This document shows, piece by piece, positions 24,740-33,295 of a stretch of 33,295 nt of DNA (position 1 is the first letter of the stretch; each line of letters begins with the position of its first letter). Below the pieces are notes generated by a model that saw only the letters and a program-made list of their open reading frames with translations, was not told the origin of the DNA and searched no databases. Source of the stretch: Actinomycetota bacterium (GTDB lineage: Bacteria > Actinomycetota > Actinomycetes > Mycobacteriales > SCTD01); the NCBI GenBank assembly GCA_019348355.1, contig JAHWJP010000015.1, positions 1-33,295 on the forward strand, written 5' to 3'. The position numbers were made by a program, and so were the translations under genes.

Positions 24740-26073
24740 GCCTCACGCCGGCCACGTGGGCCCGCGCCTACCGGCCGTTGCACCCGGTGTCCCTGGCCGT
24801 CCAGCTGCTCGTGCTGGTCCTGGCCGAGGTGGCACTGTTCGCCAGTTACGGCGCCCACGACGCCCGGTTCCACTGGGCCACCCACTTCCTCGTCGCGCTC
24901 GCCTACACCAGCGTGCTGTTGCTTGTCCGGCTGCTGATCACCGGCGCCCCCGGGCCGCGGTTCCTGCTGCTGACGTTGCTCGGGTTCCACCTTTTCGCGA
25001 TGGCGCCGGACCTGCTGTTCCGGGGCGGCGTCCCGCACTACCGGTGGATGGACCTGTTCCTGGGGCATGTCGCCGCGCACTACCTGCCCGGCGGTGACGG
25101 CAGCTGGCTGCTCATCGCCCTGCTGACGACCGGCGCGTACGTGGCCGCGTTGACGTTGTGGCTGCGGGCCCGCCGGGCCGAGGCGCTGACCGGCATGCCC
25201 CCCGGTGTCGGGCTGACCGGGACGGCGGTGCTGCGCGCTCAGCGTGACCCGCGAACAACTACCCTGGTCAATGAAGAGCACGGCCATGGACCACCGAGTG
25301 CGCTCTTGCTGCACGGACTCGGAGCTGCGGCCGCGTTCTGGCGCCCGGTCGCTCAGTGTCTGGCCGAGCGAGGGCTCGGCACGTTGCTGCCTGACCTGCT
25401 CGGGTTCGGCTCCTCCCGCCGCCTCGGCACCCACTTCCACCTCGACGACCAGGCCGCCGCCGTCATCCGGCTGCTCGAGAATCACCGGCCGATGGTGCTG
25501 GTCGCGCACTCCTACGGCGCGGCGGTCGCGGTCGCCGTCGCGGCGGAACGCCCGGACCTGGTGGGTCGCCTCGTGCTCATCTGTCCCGCAGCGTTCGCCG
25601 ACCCGGACGAGGCCCGACGCCGGATCGGGGCCCGGTCGTGGATCGCCCGCAAGGCCATGAGCGGCTCCCCGGTGGCTGGCCTGGCCTGCGGCGCGATGTG
25701 CCTGCTGCGGGCGCCGTTGACCATCCTGGCGCCTCGCCTTGCCAGCAGCTTCTCACCCGACGTACCTGCTCAGGTCGCCCGCGACGCCGTCACCTATCTG
25801 TGGCCCGCCTACCGGGACGCACTTCGCAGCCTGCTCGAGGACAACCCGCTCGGGCCGTGGCTGGCCGACCCGCCGTTACCGACGACCGTGGTGCTGGCCG
25901 AGGAAGACCGCACCGTGCCCGCGGACGGCCTGGTCGCTCTGCTCGGCCGGCGGGTCAAGGTGGTGCGCCTGGCCGGTACCCACGCCCTGCCGATCGAGCA
26001 TCCCGACCACGTCTCCAATGCCATCACCGCGAAAGGACCGGAACAGTGTGTCCCGGATACTCCCCCCCAGTAA
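24736..26073 (+). CDS. Alpha/beta hydrolase with N-terminal multi-TM domain
   Basis: N-terminal TM segments, then LLLHGLGAAAAFWRPVAQCLAERGLGTLLPDLLGFGSS, AHSYGAAVAVAVAAERPDLVGRLVLI, EEDRTVP, GTHALPIEHPD. Confidence 0.82.
   Translation: MSLTPATWARAYRPLHPVSLAVQLLVLVLAEVALFASYGAHDARFHWATHFLVALAYTSVLLLVRLLITGAPGPRFLLLTLLGFHLFAMAPDLLFRGGVPHYRWMDLFLGHVAAHYLPGGDGSWLLIALLTTGAYVAALTLWLRARRAEALTGMPPGVGLTGTAVLRAQRDPRTTTLVNEEHGHGPPSALLLHGLGAAAAFWRPVAQCLAERGLGTLLPDLLGFGSSRRLGTHFHLDDQAAAVIRLLENHRPMVLVAHSYGAAVAVAVAAERPDLVGRLVLICPAAFADPDEARRRIGARSWIARKAMSGSPVAGLACGAMCLLRAPLTILAPRLASSFSPDVPAQVARDAVTYLWPAYRDALRSLLEDNPLGPWLADPPLPTTVVLAEEDRTVPADGLVALLGRRVKVVRLAGTHALPIEHPDHVSNAITAKGPEQCVPDTPPQ
26058..26072. promoter_or_regulatory. 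Operator-like element TACTCCCCCCCAGTA
   Basis: Third 15-bp TAC...GTA element, close to the reverse of the 23750 copy (TACTCCCCCGGTGTA); upstream of the 26101 peptide gene. Confidence 0.45.
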
Positions 26074-26100
26074 ATAGAGCACGAATGATGGAGGATCAGC

Positions 26101-26313
26101 ATGACTCGAACCACCACCGCCGTCGTGGGAGCCAGCGGGCTCGCATTGGCGGCGTTGTTCACGTACAGCACGGCAACGGCGGCGCTCGCCGACCCGGACC
26201 GGGCGCCTCGCTCCGATCAGGTGCCGGACATGGACCGGATGCACGAGCTGATGACCGACGGTAATTCCGGGATGGACCGGATGCACGAGTTGATGACCGA
26301 GGGGCCGCGCTGA
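26101..26313 (+). CDS. Small secreted Met/His/Glu-rich repeat peptide
   Basis: Signal-like MTRTTTAVVGASGLALAALFTYSTATAALA followed by MDRMHELMTDG and MDRMHELMTEG; GGAGG upstream. Confidence 0.65.
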   Translation: MTRTTTAVVGASGLALAALFTYSTATAALADPDRAPRSDQVPDMDRMHELMTDGNSGMDRMHELMTEGPR

Positions 26314-26375
26314 TCCGGAGCGGGACACAGGTTCAGGCGATCCCGGACCCGCCGGAACCCGACGTTGACGTCGAG

Positions 26376-28073
26376 GTGGATGTGCTCGTCGTGGGCGCCG
26401 GGCAGGCTGGGCTGGGCGTCGGGTTCTGGCTGTCCCGGCGCACCGACCTGTCCTACCTGCTGGTCGACGCCGCGCCGCAGCTGGGGCAGAGCTGGCTCGA
26501 TCGCTGGGACAGCCTGGCCCTGTTCACCCCTCGTCGCTTCAGTGCGCTTCCTGGTCGGCGGTTCCCGAGGGGCGCGAGCCCGTACCCGAGCAAGGACGAG
26601 ACGGCGGCCTACCTCACCGATTACGCACGGGAGCACGAGCTGCCGGTACGGCTCGGAGCCCGGGTCGAACGCCTCACCCGCGAGGGTGCGCGGTTTCTGG
26701 CCACCACCAGGCGCGGAGCGGTTCGCGCCCGGCACGTCGTCATCGCGGCCGGGCCGTTTCACAGCCCGCATGTCCCGGCCGCGGCGGCGGGGCTGGACCC
26801 GACGGTGCAGCAGCTGCACTCCGCGCAGTACCGGCGGCCCGCGGATGTGATGGGCCGAGACGTGCTGGTGGTCGGCGGCGGGAACAGCGCCGCGCAGCTG
26901 GCTGTCGAGCTCGCCGCCACCCACCGGGTGAGCGTCGCAGCCCCGAGCGGCATGTGGTTCCTGCCGGCCAGGATCCTCGGGATCAGCCTGTACTGGTGGA
27001 TCTTCGTCACCGGCGTGCTGAACGGCGCCAGCGGCACCCCGGTCTCCCGGCTCGTACGCAAGCGCGGCGACGGCATCATCGGCCGCGACCTGCAACGCCT
27101 GGTCGCTGACGGGACGGTCCGCCTGCTGACCGAACGCGTCGTCAGCGCGACGGGCAAGACGGTGACGCTCGGCGACGGCAGCACCGAGTCACCCGACAGC
27201 GTCCTGTGGTGCACCGGCTTCCAGCCGAACTACCCGTGGCTCGACGTGGCCGGAGCCGTCGACGACGACGGACGGCCGGTGCAGGACGGCGGACGGTCCA
27301 CGGTGCCGGGCCTGCACTGGATCGGCCTTCCGTGGCAGAGCCGGCTGAACTCCGCGATCCTCGACGGTGTCGATCGCGACGCGCAAGCGCTGGTCGCCCG
27401 TCTGGACGACTCCGGCAACCTGCCGGGAAGCCGTAAGGTGCGGGCCTACTTCGACCGGCACGCCCCACGCTACGACCGGCAGATGTCGGGGTGCGAGCGC
27501 CTGTTGCTCGGCGCGCACCGGGACTGGGCGGTCGGACAGGTCCGCGGGCAGGTGTTGGAGATCGGTGTCGGCACCGGCTTGAACCTGCCGCACTACCCGA
27601 CCGACGTGACGGTGACCGGTGTCGATGTGTCCGAGTCGATGCTTGCCCACGCGCGCGCCCGTCAGGGAGTACGGGCTCGCAGCATCTTGCTGGCCGGCGA
27701 TGTGCAGCGGCTGGACCTGCCTGACAACGCCTTTGACGATGCGCTGTCGACGTACACGTTCTGCAGCATTCCCGACCCGGAACAGGCTGCCCGCGAAGCG
27801 TTCCGGCTGGTCCGCCCCGGCGGGCGTCTCGTCCTGGTCGAGCACGGACCCGCCGCGCGGTCCTGGGTGGCTGCCGGACAACGCCTGCTCGACCCGATCT
27901 GCGTGCGCCTGCAAGGCGAGCATCTGCGTCGCGACCCGGTGCCCTTCCTGCGCCGAGCCGGCTGGCAGGTCGAGACCGTCCAACGCCGGGGCCGGGCCGG
28001 GCTCGTTCACCGGGTCGTCGCCCGTAAACCCGCGGATCAGGAACACCACCGAACAGCAGGAGATCACAGATGA
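26376..28073 (+). CDS. FAD-dependent oxidoreductase (CzcO/flavin monooxygenase-like) fused to SAM methyltransferase
   Basis: VLVVGAGQAGLGVGFWL, VLVVGGGNSAAQLAVELA, WCTGFQPNYPWL; then VRAYFDRHAPRYDRQMSGCE...VLEIGVGTGLNLPHYP...GVDVSESMLAHARAR...AREAFRLVRPGGRLVLVEHG. Confidence 0.85.
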   Translation: MDVLVVGAGQAGLGVGFWLSRRTDLSYLLVDAAPQLGQSWLDRWDSLALFTPRRFSALPGRRFPRGASPYPSKDETAAYLTDYAREHELPVRLGARVERLTREGARFLATTRRGAVRARHVVIAAGPFHSPHVPAAAAGLDPTVQQLHSAQYRRPADVMGRDVLVVGGGNSAAQLAVELAATHRVSVAAPSGMWFLPARILGISLYWWIFVTGVLNGASGTPVSRLVRKRGDGIIGRDLQRLVADGTVRLLTERVVSATGKTVTLGDGSTESPDSVLWCTGFQPNYPWLDVAGAVDDDGRPVQDGGRSTVPGLHWIGLPWQSRLNSAILDGVDRDAQALVARLDDSGNLPGSRKVRAYFDRHAPRYDRQMSGCERLLLGAHRDWAVGQVRGQVLEIGVGTGLNLPHYPTDVTVTGVDVSESMLAHARARQGVRARSILLAGDVQRLDLPDNAFDDALSTYTFCSIPDPEQAAREAFRLVRPGGRLVLVEHGPAARSWVAAGQRLLDPICVRLQGEHLRRDPVPFLRRAGWQVETVQRRGRAGLVHRVVARKPADQEHHRTAGDHR

Positions 28074-28636
28074 GTGCCGACGACCCGTACACCAAGCGAA
28101 GCAGGTGCTCGACCGGGTCGGTCAGGACTTCCCGCTGCAGGTGGAGCAGGTGCGGCTGGACACCGACCGCGGACGGGCGCTGGCCGCCGCACACACGGTC
28201 CTTTTCGCACCGGGGGGTGCTGCTGGGCGGGCAGGCGTTCGGCCACGGGCCCCCACAGCTGCTGGACCGCGAACTGCGCGTCACGAGCGCCCTCGAGGCG
28301 GTCGTCGTGCACGGTGACGAACCCCGGTTGCGCCAGGTCATCGACAACCTGCTCGGCAACACGCTCAAGTACGTGCCGGCCGGCGGGAGCGTGTCCCTGC
28401 GCGTGTCCGCGCACGCAGATCTGGCCGTGCTCGAGGTCAGCGACGACGGCCCCGGCTTCGACCGCGCCGCCGAGGAGCTCTTCGCGCGCTTCGTCCGGGG
28501 ACGAGCTGTTACCGCCGCAGGCTCGGGGATCGGGCTGGCCGTCGTCGCCGAGCTCGTACGAGCCCACGGCGGGACGTATGAGGCGGGCAGCTCACCACTG
28601 GGGGGCGCGCTCGTACGACTGCACCTGCCGGCCTAG
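28070..28636 (+). pseudogene. Histidine kinase C-terminal HATPase fragment
   Basis: EPRLRQVIDNLLGNTLKYVPAGGSVSLRV...VLEVSDDGPGFDR...GSGIGLAVVAELVRAHGGTYEAGSSPLGGALVRLHLP; no HisKA domain, N-terminal part looks out of frame. Confidence 0.65.
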
Positions 28637-29031
28637 GTCAGTTCGGTGGCCGACAGGGCGGCGACCACCCCCGATACCGCGGTCCGCTGCTCGCTGCGTG
28701 GGTAGGAAGCCGACCGCTCCACGCGAGGAGCCCCTGCAGCGGACCAGCTGGTCCGTCCCAGAACAAGATACGCGCGGGTGGACCCGAAGCTCAGGTAGCG
28801 CAAGCACCTGCCGTGTCCTTTAACCGTCGAACGAACCTTGCGGGGGGCCGGCAGCGGGACGTCGGATCGCCGCTACCTGCCCCTCGAGGGCTCATCGGAA
28901 GTGAGTGCCCGTCGCAGCTACCGCTGGTTCAGCTGCGAACCGGACCCATCATGGCCCGCACCCGCCTCCCGAACACAGCCGCGTCCGCCGCCCCCACTCG
29001 GCCTTTCAGTCAGACCCGTTGATTCCTACCG

Positions 29032-29868
29032 TCATGCTGGCGGACGGTGCCGCATCACCCGCGCCTGCAGCATCGAGACGAGCGCGTTGACGAGCAGGGC
29101 GAACAGGCCGGCCACGAGGATCAGCCCGTAACCCTGTGCGAACTCGTAGTTGCGCTGAGACTGCGCTATGAGCGCTCCTACCCCATCGACCTGCGTCAGG
29201 ATCTCGACGAGCAGAGTGATGACCAGCGCCACGGGGGCGGCAACCCGCACCCCCAGGAAGATGGAGGGCAGCAGGGCCGGGAACGTGACTTTGCGGACCC
29301 GCTCGAAGCGGCCCAGTTGCAGCGATCTGGCCATCTCGAACATCACCGGATTGAGCTGGCGCACGCCTGACCGGGTGTTGAGCAGAATGGACCAGATCGC
29401 GGCAGACGTGACCACCACCACCTTCATGGTCCCGGTGAAGCCGAGCAGCAGCGTGGCGATGGGCACGACGGCAGCTGGCGGCATGGCCCGCGCATATTCC
29501 AAGGTGGGCTGGAGCGCCCGGTCAGTTCGAGCCGAGGCGCCCACAGCGAGCCCGAGCACCGTTCCGAGCACGCTCGCGGCGACGAGTCCCAGCAGGAAGG
29601 TGATCACCGTCGCGAAGGCGGCGGGCAACAGCACACCGGAGCGCGACAGGTCCAGGAGCGCCGAAGCCCAGTCCGACGGCGGCGGAAAGAACGGAGAGAG
29701 CCTGCTGGCCACGAGCTGCCACGAGGCGAGGAACACCACGAGCGGCAGCAGGCCGCGAAGTGGCGGCAAGGATCCGGTACGGGTGCCGCGCGCCGGTGTC
29801 GTCCGTCGACGCTCCCCTGGCTCGACCGGCGACGCAGCATCGGCGGGGCCGACGCCCAGGGTTGTCAT
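29032..29868 (-). CDS. ABC transporter permease (SsuC/TauC/NrtB type)
   Basis: LLPLVVFLASWQLVASRLSPFFPPPSDW, EYARAMPPAAVVPIATLLLGF, EMARSLQLGRFERVRKVTFPALLPSIFLGVRVA. Confidence 0.87.
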   Translation of the reverse strand: MTTLGVGPADAASPVEPGERRRTTPARGTRTGSLPPLRGLLPLVVFLASWQLVASRLSPFFPPPSDWASALLDLSRSGVLLPAAFATVITFLLGLVAASVLGTVLGLAVGASARTDRALQPTLEYARAMPPAAVVPIATLLLGFTGTMKVVVVTSAAIWSILLNTRSGVRQLNPVMFEMARSLQLGRFERVRKVTFPALLPSIFLGVRVAAPVALVITLLVEILTQVDGVGALIAQSQRNYEFAQGYGLILVAGLFALLVNALVSMLQARVMRHRPPA

Positions 29869-30653
29869 GAGACCTTCCCCGGGAGCGGTTTCGCCGAGGT
29901 GAGCGTCCATGCCACGATCTGCCGGAAGGCCGCATTGAGGGCTATCCCGAGCAGACCGATGGTGAAGACGTAGGCGAACATCTCCTCCGGTCGCAGGGCC
30001 AGCTGGGCGAGGATGAGGGCGTTGCCGAGTCCGCTCGGGTTTCCCACAAGTTCGGCCACGACAGCGAGCACCAGGGCGAGCGACAACCCGAGTTGCAGCC
30101 CGACGACGATGGACGGCATCGCGGCCGGCAGGGTGAGTTTGAGAAGAGTCTCGCGACGCGAGAGGTGAAGCGTGCGGGCCACGTCCCTCAGCTCGGGTCT
30201 GACAGTGCGCACACCTTCGATCGTGTTCACCAGCACCGGCCATGCGCTGGCATAGACGATCAGCGTCAGTTCCGTGCGCACGGAGAAGCCGAACACCAGC
30301 AGGGCCAGCGGGACCAGCGAGATCGGCGGCACCGCACGAAGCAGCTCGAAGCTAGCCATGGACCAGCGCCACGCGGGTCGCCACAGTCCGAGTACCAGGC
30401 CCAGCCCGATCCCGATCACCGAGGCCAGCACCCACCCGAGCAGCGTCACTCGCAGCGTGTGCAGGAGGTTCGTCATCAGCTCACCCGAAGCCAGCAGCTG
30501 CTGTGCCCGCGCGGCCACCGCCGAGGGCGCCGGCAAGTTCTGGAAGTCCAGCAGGCCCACACGGATCAGCAGTTCCCACGCCCCCAGGAGCAGGAGCATC
30601 GTGGCCACACCGAGAACGTTGGTGCGCCGGAGCACGGCGGTGGCGCTAGTCAC
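29865..30653 (-). CDS. ABC transporter permease, second subunit (SsuC/TauC type)
   Basis: ELLRAVPPISLVPLALLVFGF, DVARTLHLSRRETLLKLTLPAAMPSIVVGLQLG. Confidence 0.87.
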   Translation of the reverse strand: MTSATAVLRRTNVLGVATMLLLLGAWELLIRVGLLDFQNLPAPSAVAARAQQLLASGELMTNLLHTLRVTLLGWVLASVIGIGLGLVLGLWRPAWRWSMASFELLRAVPPISLVPLALLVFGFSVRTELTLIVYASAWPVLVNTIEGVRTVRPELRDVARTLHLSRRETLLKLTLPAAMPSIVVGLQLGLSLALVLAVVAELVGNPSGLGNALILAQLALRPEEMFAYVFTIGLLGIALNAAFRQIVAWTLTSAKPLPGKVS

Positions 30654-31473
30654 CGGTCTCGACGATGGCGTCGTAGACCTGACGCCTCAGTCGCAGGAAC
30701 TCCGGCAGCTCTTTCGTGGCGAGCTGGTCACGCGGCCGAGGCAGCTCGACCGGGATCTCGTGCGCGATGGTGGCGGGACTCCCGTCGAGAACGAGAATGC
30801 GGTCGCTGAGAAAAACGGCCTCGTCGATGTCATGGGTGACGAACGCGATGGTGGCTCCGGTGTGCTGGTGCACCTGCTGGAGCTGATCCTGCAACGACGC
30901 CTTGGTCATGGCGTCAAGGGACCCGAACGGCTCGTCCATGAGCAGTCCCCGGGGTCGCATGGCCAGTGACCGGGCCAGCTGGACCCGCTGCTGCATGCCA
31001 CCGGACAGCTGCCACGGGTAGTCCGCGGCCCGGGCCTCGAGCCCGACGGTGGCCAGCGACTCCGAGATGCGCGCCCGCTTCACGGCCACCGGGACCTTGC
31101 CCTCCAAGCCCAAGGCGACATTGTTGTGGACGGTGCGCCACGGCAGTAGCGAGGCGGCGTAGTTCTGGAAGACGAACACGACGTCCTGCGGCGGACCTGC
31201 AACGGGACGCCCGTGGAAGGTGACCACGGACTCGGGCGTCGGGTCCACCAGGCCACCCAGGACCCGAAGCAAGGTCGTCTTCCCGGAGCCGGACCGGCCG
31301 AGTATGGCGACGAACTCACCTTCGTGCAGGTCGAAGTTGATGTCACCGAGGATGCGCCGGGGCCCGGCGCGGGAGCCCAGGTCGACACTTGCGTTGCGAC
31401 ACTGGCACGCGACGCTCCTCGGCTGCGTCCCGAGTGCGGCTGAGCTGACGTCGGCCGATCGCTCGACCGTCAC
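30646..31473 (-). CDS. ABC transporter ATP-binding protein (SsuB/TauB type)
   Basis: GRSGSGKTTLLRVLGGL, LSGGMQQRVQLARSLAMRPRGLLMDEPFGSLDAMTK. Confidence 0.9.
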   Translation of the reverse strand: MTVERSADVSSAALGTQPRSVACQCRNASVDLGSRAGPRRILGDINFDLHEGEFVAILGRSGSGKTTLLRVLGGLVDPTPESVVTFHGRPVAGPPQDVVFVFQNYAASLLPWRTVHNNVALGLEGKVPVAVKRARISESLATVGLEARAADYPWQLSGGMQQRVQLARSLAMRPRGLLMDEPFGSLDAMTKASLQDQLQQVHQHTGATIAFVTHDIDEAVFLSDRILVLDGSPATIAHEIPVELPRPRDQLATKELPEFLRLRRQVYDAIVETGD

Positions 31474-32519
31474 CGTTCGGACAGGACCAGCTTGCCCGTG
31501 TCCACCTCGCCGTCGAGCTGCCCGAGCTCCTTCAGCACCCCCACCCACTTGTCGAGGTCTTCGGTCCGGATGTCGAAGTCGTAGGTCGGCAGCGGCACGG
31601 TCGCCGCAACCGGAGCCGGCAGCTCGGTGAACTGCTGAAGGATCGTCCGGGACTCCATCGGCATCTCTTCAATGAAGTCAGCAGCCTGCTCCATGGCCTT
31701 GACGAAGCGCTCAACGGCGTCCTTGTTGGACTCAGCCCACTCTCCCTGCGCGACGTAGAAGTTCGTGGCGAGGGGACTGGCGATGGCCGAGAAAGGATCG
31801 CCGATCGAGACGTTGCCGGCCTTCGTGAGCTGGCTGGCGAAAGGCTGCAGAGCCTCGACGCCGTCGACACGGCCACCCTTGAGCTGATCGGGCAGAGTCG
31901 GCGATGGTGCCTCAACGCCCCGGATTGTGGCCGGATCGGTCCCCTGCTTCTTGGCCGTGAACAGGGTGCCGACATGAATGACGCCGCTCAGCGTCGGAGA
32001 CCCGACCGTCTTGCCGCCGAGGTCGCCGAAGTCCATGATGCCCTTTCCCGGAGGGACGATGACCTGGACGAAGGGGTTCTCCTTGGTGCTCACGGTGTTC
32101 CCGGACACCTGGACGATGTCCAGCCCGGCGGTCCCGGCCCGAATGAGATCGGTTGCAGTGCCGATGGCGAGGTCGAACTGACGGCCGAGCGTGCTCGGCA
32201 GGTCGGAGATGTTGGCGGCCTGGGTCAGGGTGACGTCAAGGTTGTTCTCCTTGAAGAAGCCTTGGGCCTGCGCCACGTGCAGGGGAAGCGCGGTCGTCGC
32301 GGGGACGAAGGCGATTCGCAGAGCGGTGGTCTCCGCTTCCGCACTTGCTGTGGCGCCGGAGGACGCCCCAGGTGAACCGCTTTCGGTTCCCCCGCACGCG
32401 GCGACAACTGCTGTCAGGACCAGCAGTGTCCACATCGTTCCGACTCGCCGGGCAAGCCGGTGCGGCCGGGCGCACGCCCGGAGGGGCTCTGCGGGAAGGG
32501 CGTTTTCGGAAGTAGACAT
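31470..32519 (-). CDS. ABC transporter substrate-binding lipoprotein (NMT1/SsuA-like)
   Basis: Lipobox TAVVAACGG; LRIAFVPATTALPLHVAQAQGFFKENNLDVTLTQAANISDLPSTLGRQFDLAIGTATDLI. Confidence 0.87.
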   Translation of the reverse strand: MSTSENALPAEPLRACARPHRLARRVGTMWTLLVLTAVVAACGGTESGSPGASSGATASAEAETTALRIAFVPATTALPLHVAQAQGFFKENNLDVTLTQAANISDLPSTLGRQFDLAIGTATDLIRAGTAGLDIVQVSGNTVSTKENPFVQVIVPPGKGIMDFGDLGGKTVGSPTLSGVIHVGTLFTAKKQGTDPATIRGVEAPSPTLPDQLKGGRVDGVEALQPFASQLTKAGNVSIGDPFSAIASPLATNFYVAQGEWAESNKDAVERFVKAMEQAADFIEEMPMESRTILQQFTELPAPVAATVPLPTYDFDIRTEDLDKWVGVLKELGQLDGEVDTGKLVLSER

Positions 32520-32639
32520 GTGTGCTGGTGCTCGCATTCCGTCTAGAGGTGGGGCAGTCTAGCCCCAGGGGGCAGCTCGTATGCGTGAAGGAATCGGATG
32601 GCAGGCCATGACCGGGGCGACAGACAGGATGCAGCACTG

Positions 32640-33041
32640 ATGACGCAGGTCTTGGGCTTCCATCATCTCAGCCTGAGCGTCCGGGACCTGAGCAGGAGCA
32701 CCGAGTGGTATGAGCAGGTGCTCGGCTTCCAGGTCACCGATCACCTCGAGGGCGCCGGCTTTCGGCGGACGCGGATGCGCTCCCAGGCGGGAGTGACCCT
32801 GACCCTGACCTGTCACGAGGGCCAGACCGGAACGACGTTCAGTGAGCGGCACCCGGGACTGGACCACGTGTCTTTCAGCGTGGGGGCGATCGACGACGTA
32901 CGGGCTCTCGATCAGCACTTCGAGCAGCTCGGGGTCGACCACTCCGAGCTCAAGCTGACGCAATGGGCGACGGCTTCGATCACGATCCGCGACCCGGACA
33001 ACATCCAGCTGGAGGTGTTCGGCGGTCCACCCGCGCCGTAG
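32640..33041 (+). CDS. VOC family (glyoxalase/dioxygenase-like) protein
   Basis: VLGFHHLSLSVRDLSRSTEWYEQVLGFQVTDH...GLDHVSFSVGAIDDVRALDQHFEQLG...ITIRDPDNIQLEVFGG. Confidence 0.88.
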   Translation: MTQVLGFHHLSLSVRDLSRSTEWYEQVLGFQVTDHLEGAGFRRTRMRSQAGVTLTLTCHEGQTGTTFSERHPGLDHVSFSVGAIDDVRALDQHFEQLGVDHSELKLTQWATASITIRDPDNIQLEVFGGPPAP

Positions 33042-33081
33042 CGAGCTACTCGTTCTGGGCCTGCCGGCTGGCCGCCTCGGC

Positions 33082-33295
33082 GTGTTCGTGACCGGATTCA
33101 GCACCGCAGCCCTGCGCTACTACGAGGAGCTCTTTCTGCTGGAACCCCCGGAGCGGTCGCCGGGTGGCTACCGGCTCTACCGACAGCGTGACGTGGACCG
33201 GGCGCAGTTCATCGGTCGCGCGAAGCGAATGGGTCTGGGCCTCGAGGACATCCATGCGCTGGTGGACGTGTGGGCGGGCGGCGAGTGCGGCGTCA
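33082..33295 (+). CDS. MerR-family transcriptional regulator, truncated by window edge (start uncertain)
   Basis: TGFSTAALRYYEELFLLEPPERSPGGYRLYRQRDVDRAQFIGRAKRMGLGLEDIHALVDVWAGGECGV. Confidence 0.8.
   Translation, partial: MFVTGFSTAALRYYEELFLLEPPERSPGGYRLYRQRDVDRAQFIGRAKRMGLGLEDIHALVDVWAGGECGV

Noticed and set aside
1-33295. CRISPR arrays, rRNA genes, intact IS elements
   Set aside because: No regularly spaced repeats, rRNA signatures or complete transposase ORFs were seen; the only short tandem repeats are in coding regions (20276-20376, 26229-26300).

Overview
High-GC actinobacterial-type window (33.3 kb). The main signal, at 1632-6466, is a glycine-reductase-like cluster ordered grdE - grdB - grdC - thioredoxin - grdA. 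Two of its genes carry an in-frame UGA at the positions where clostridial GrdB and GrdA have selenocysteine: grdB 3953-3955 (AAILTAT-U-GTGTRCG) and grdA 6140-6142 (ATECFV-U-TASGAMDL). The supplied ORF track breaks both genes there. A bacterial SECIS-like hairpin follows each UGA. The cluster also departs from the clostridial pattern: GrdE lacks the expected pyruvoyl-forming Cys region, GrdB lost the middle Cys of UxxCxxC, and no GrdD is adjacent. A second unusual locus, at 12880-21117 (minus strand), is a truncated complex-I operon with nuoA, H, J, K, L, M and N only. In place of nuoB-G and nuoI it has a single protein that looks like a cofactor-less NuoB/NuoD fusion joined by a Met/His/Asp-rich linker. 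A third locus, at 21182-28073 (plus strand), is a CopC/CopD - CsoR-family - Met/His-peptide - flavoprotein/methyltransferase region marked by three copies of a 15-bp TAC...GTA operator-like element. Other content: a molybdate ABC operon with a HTH-TOBE regulator, tRNA-Ser(UGA), a small regulator/DUF/aspartic-protease-like cassette, a nitrate/sulfonate/taurine-type ABC transporter, a VOC protein, an edge MerR gene, and several frameshifted or degraded genes (HTH, integrase C-terminus, APH-like, BNR-like, histidine kinase fragment). All calls come from reading the sequence and recalled families; no searches were run.
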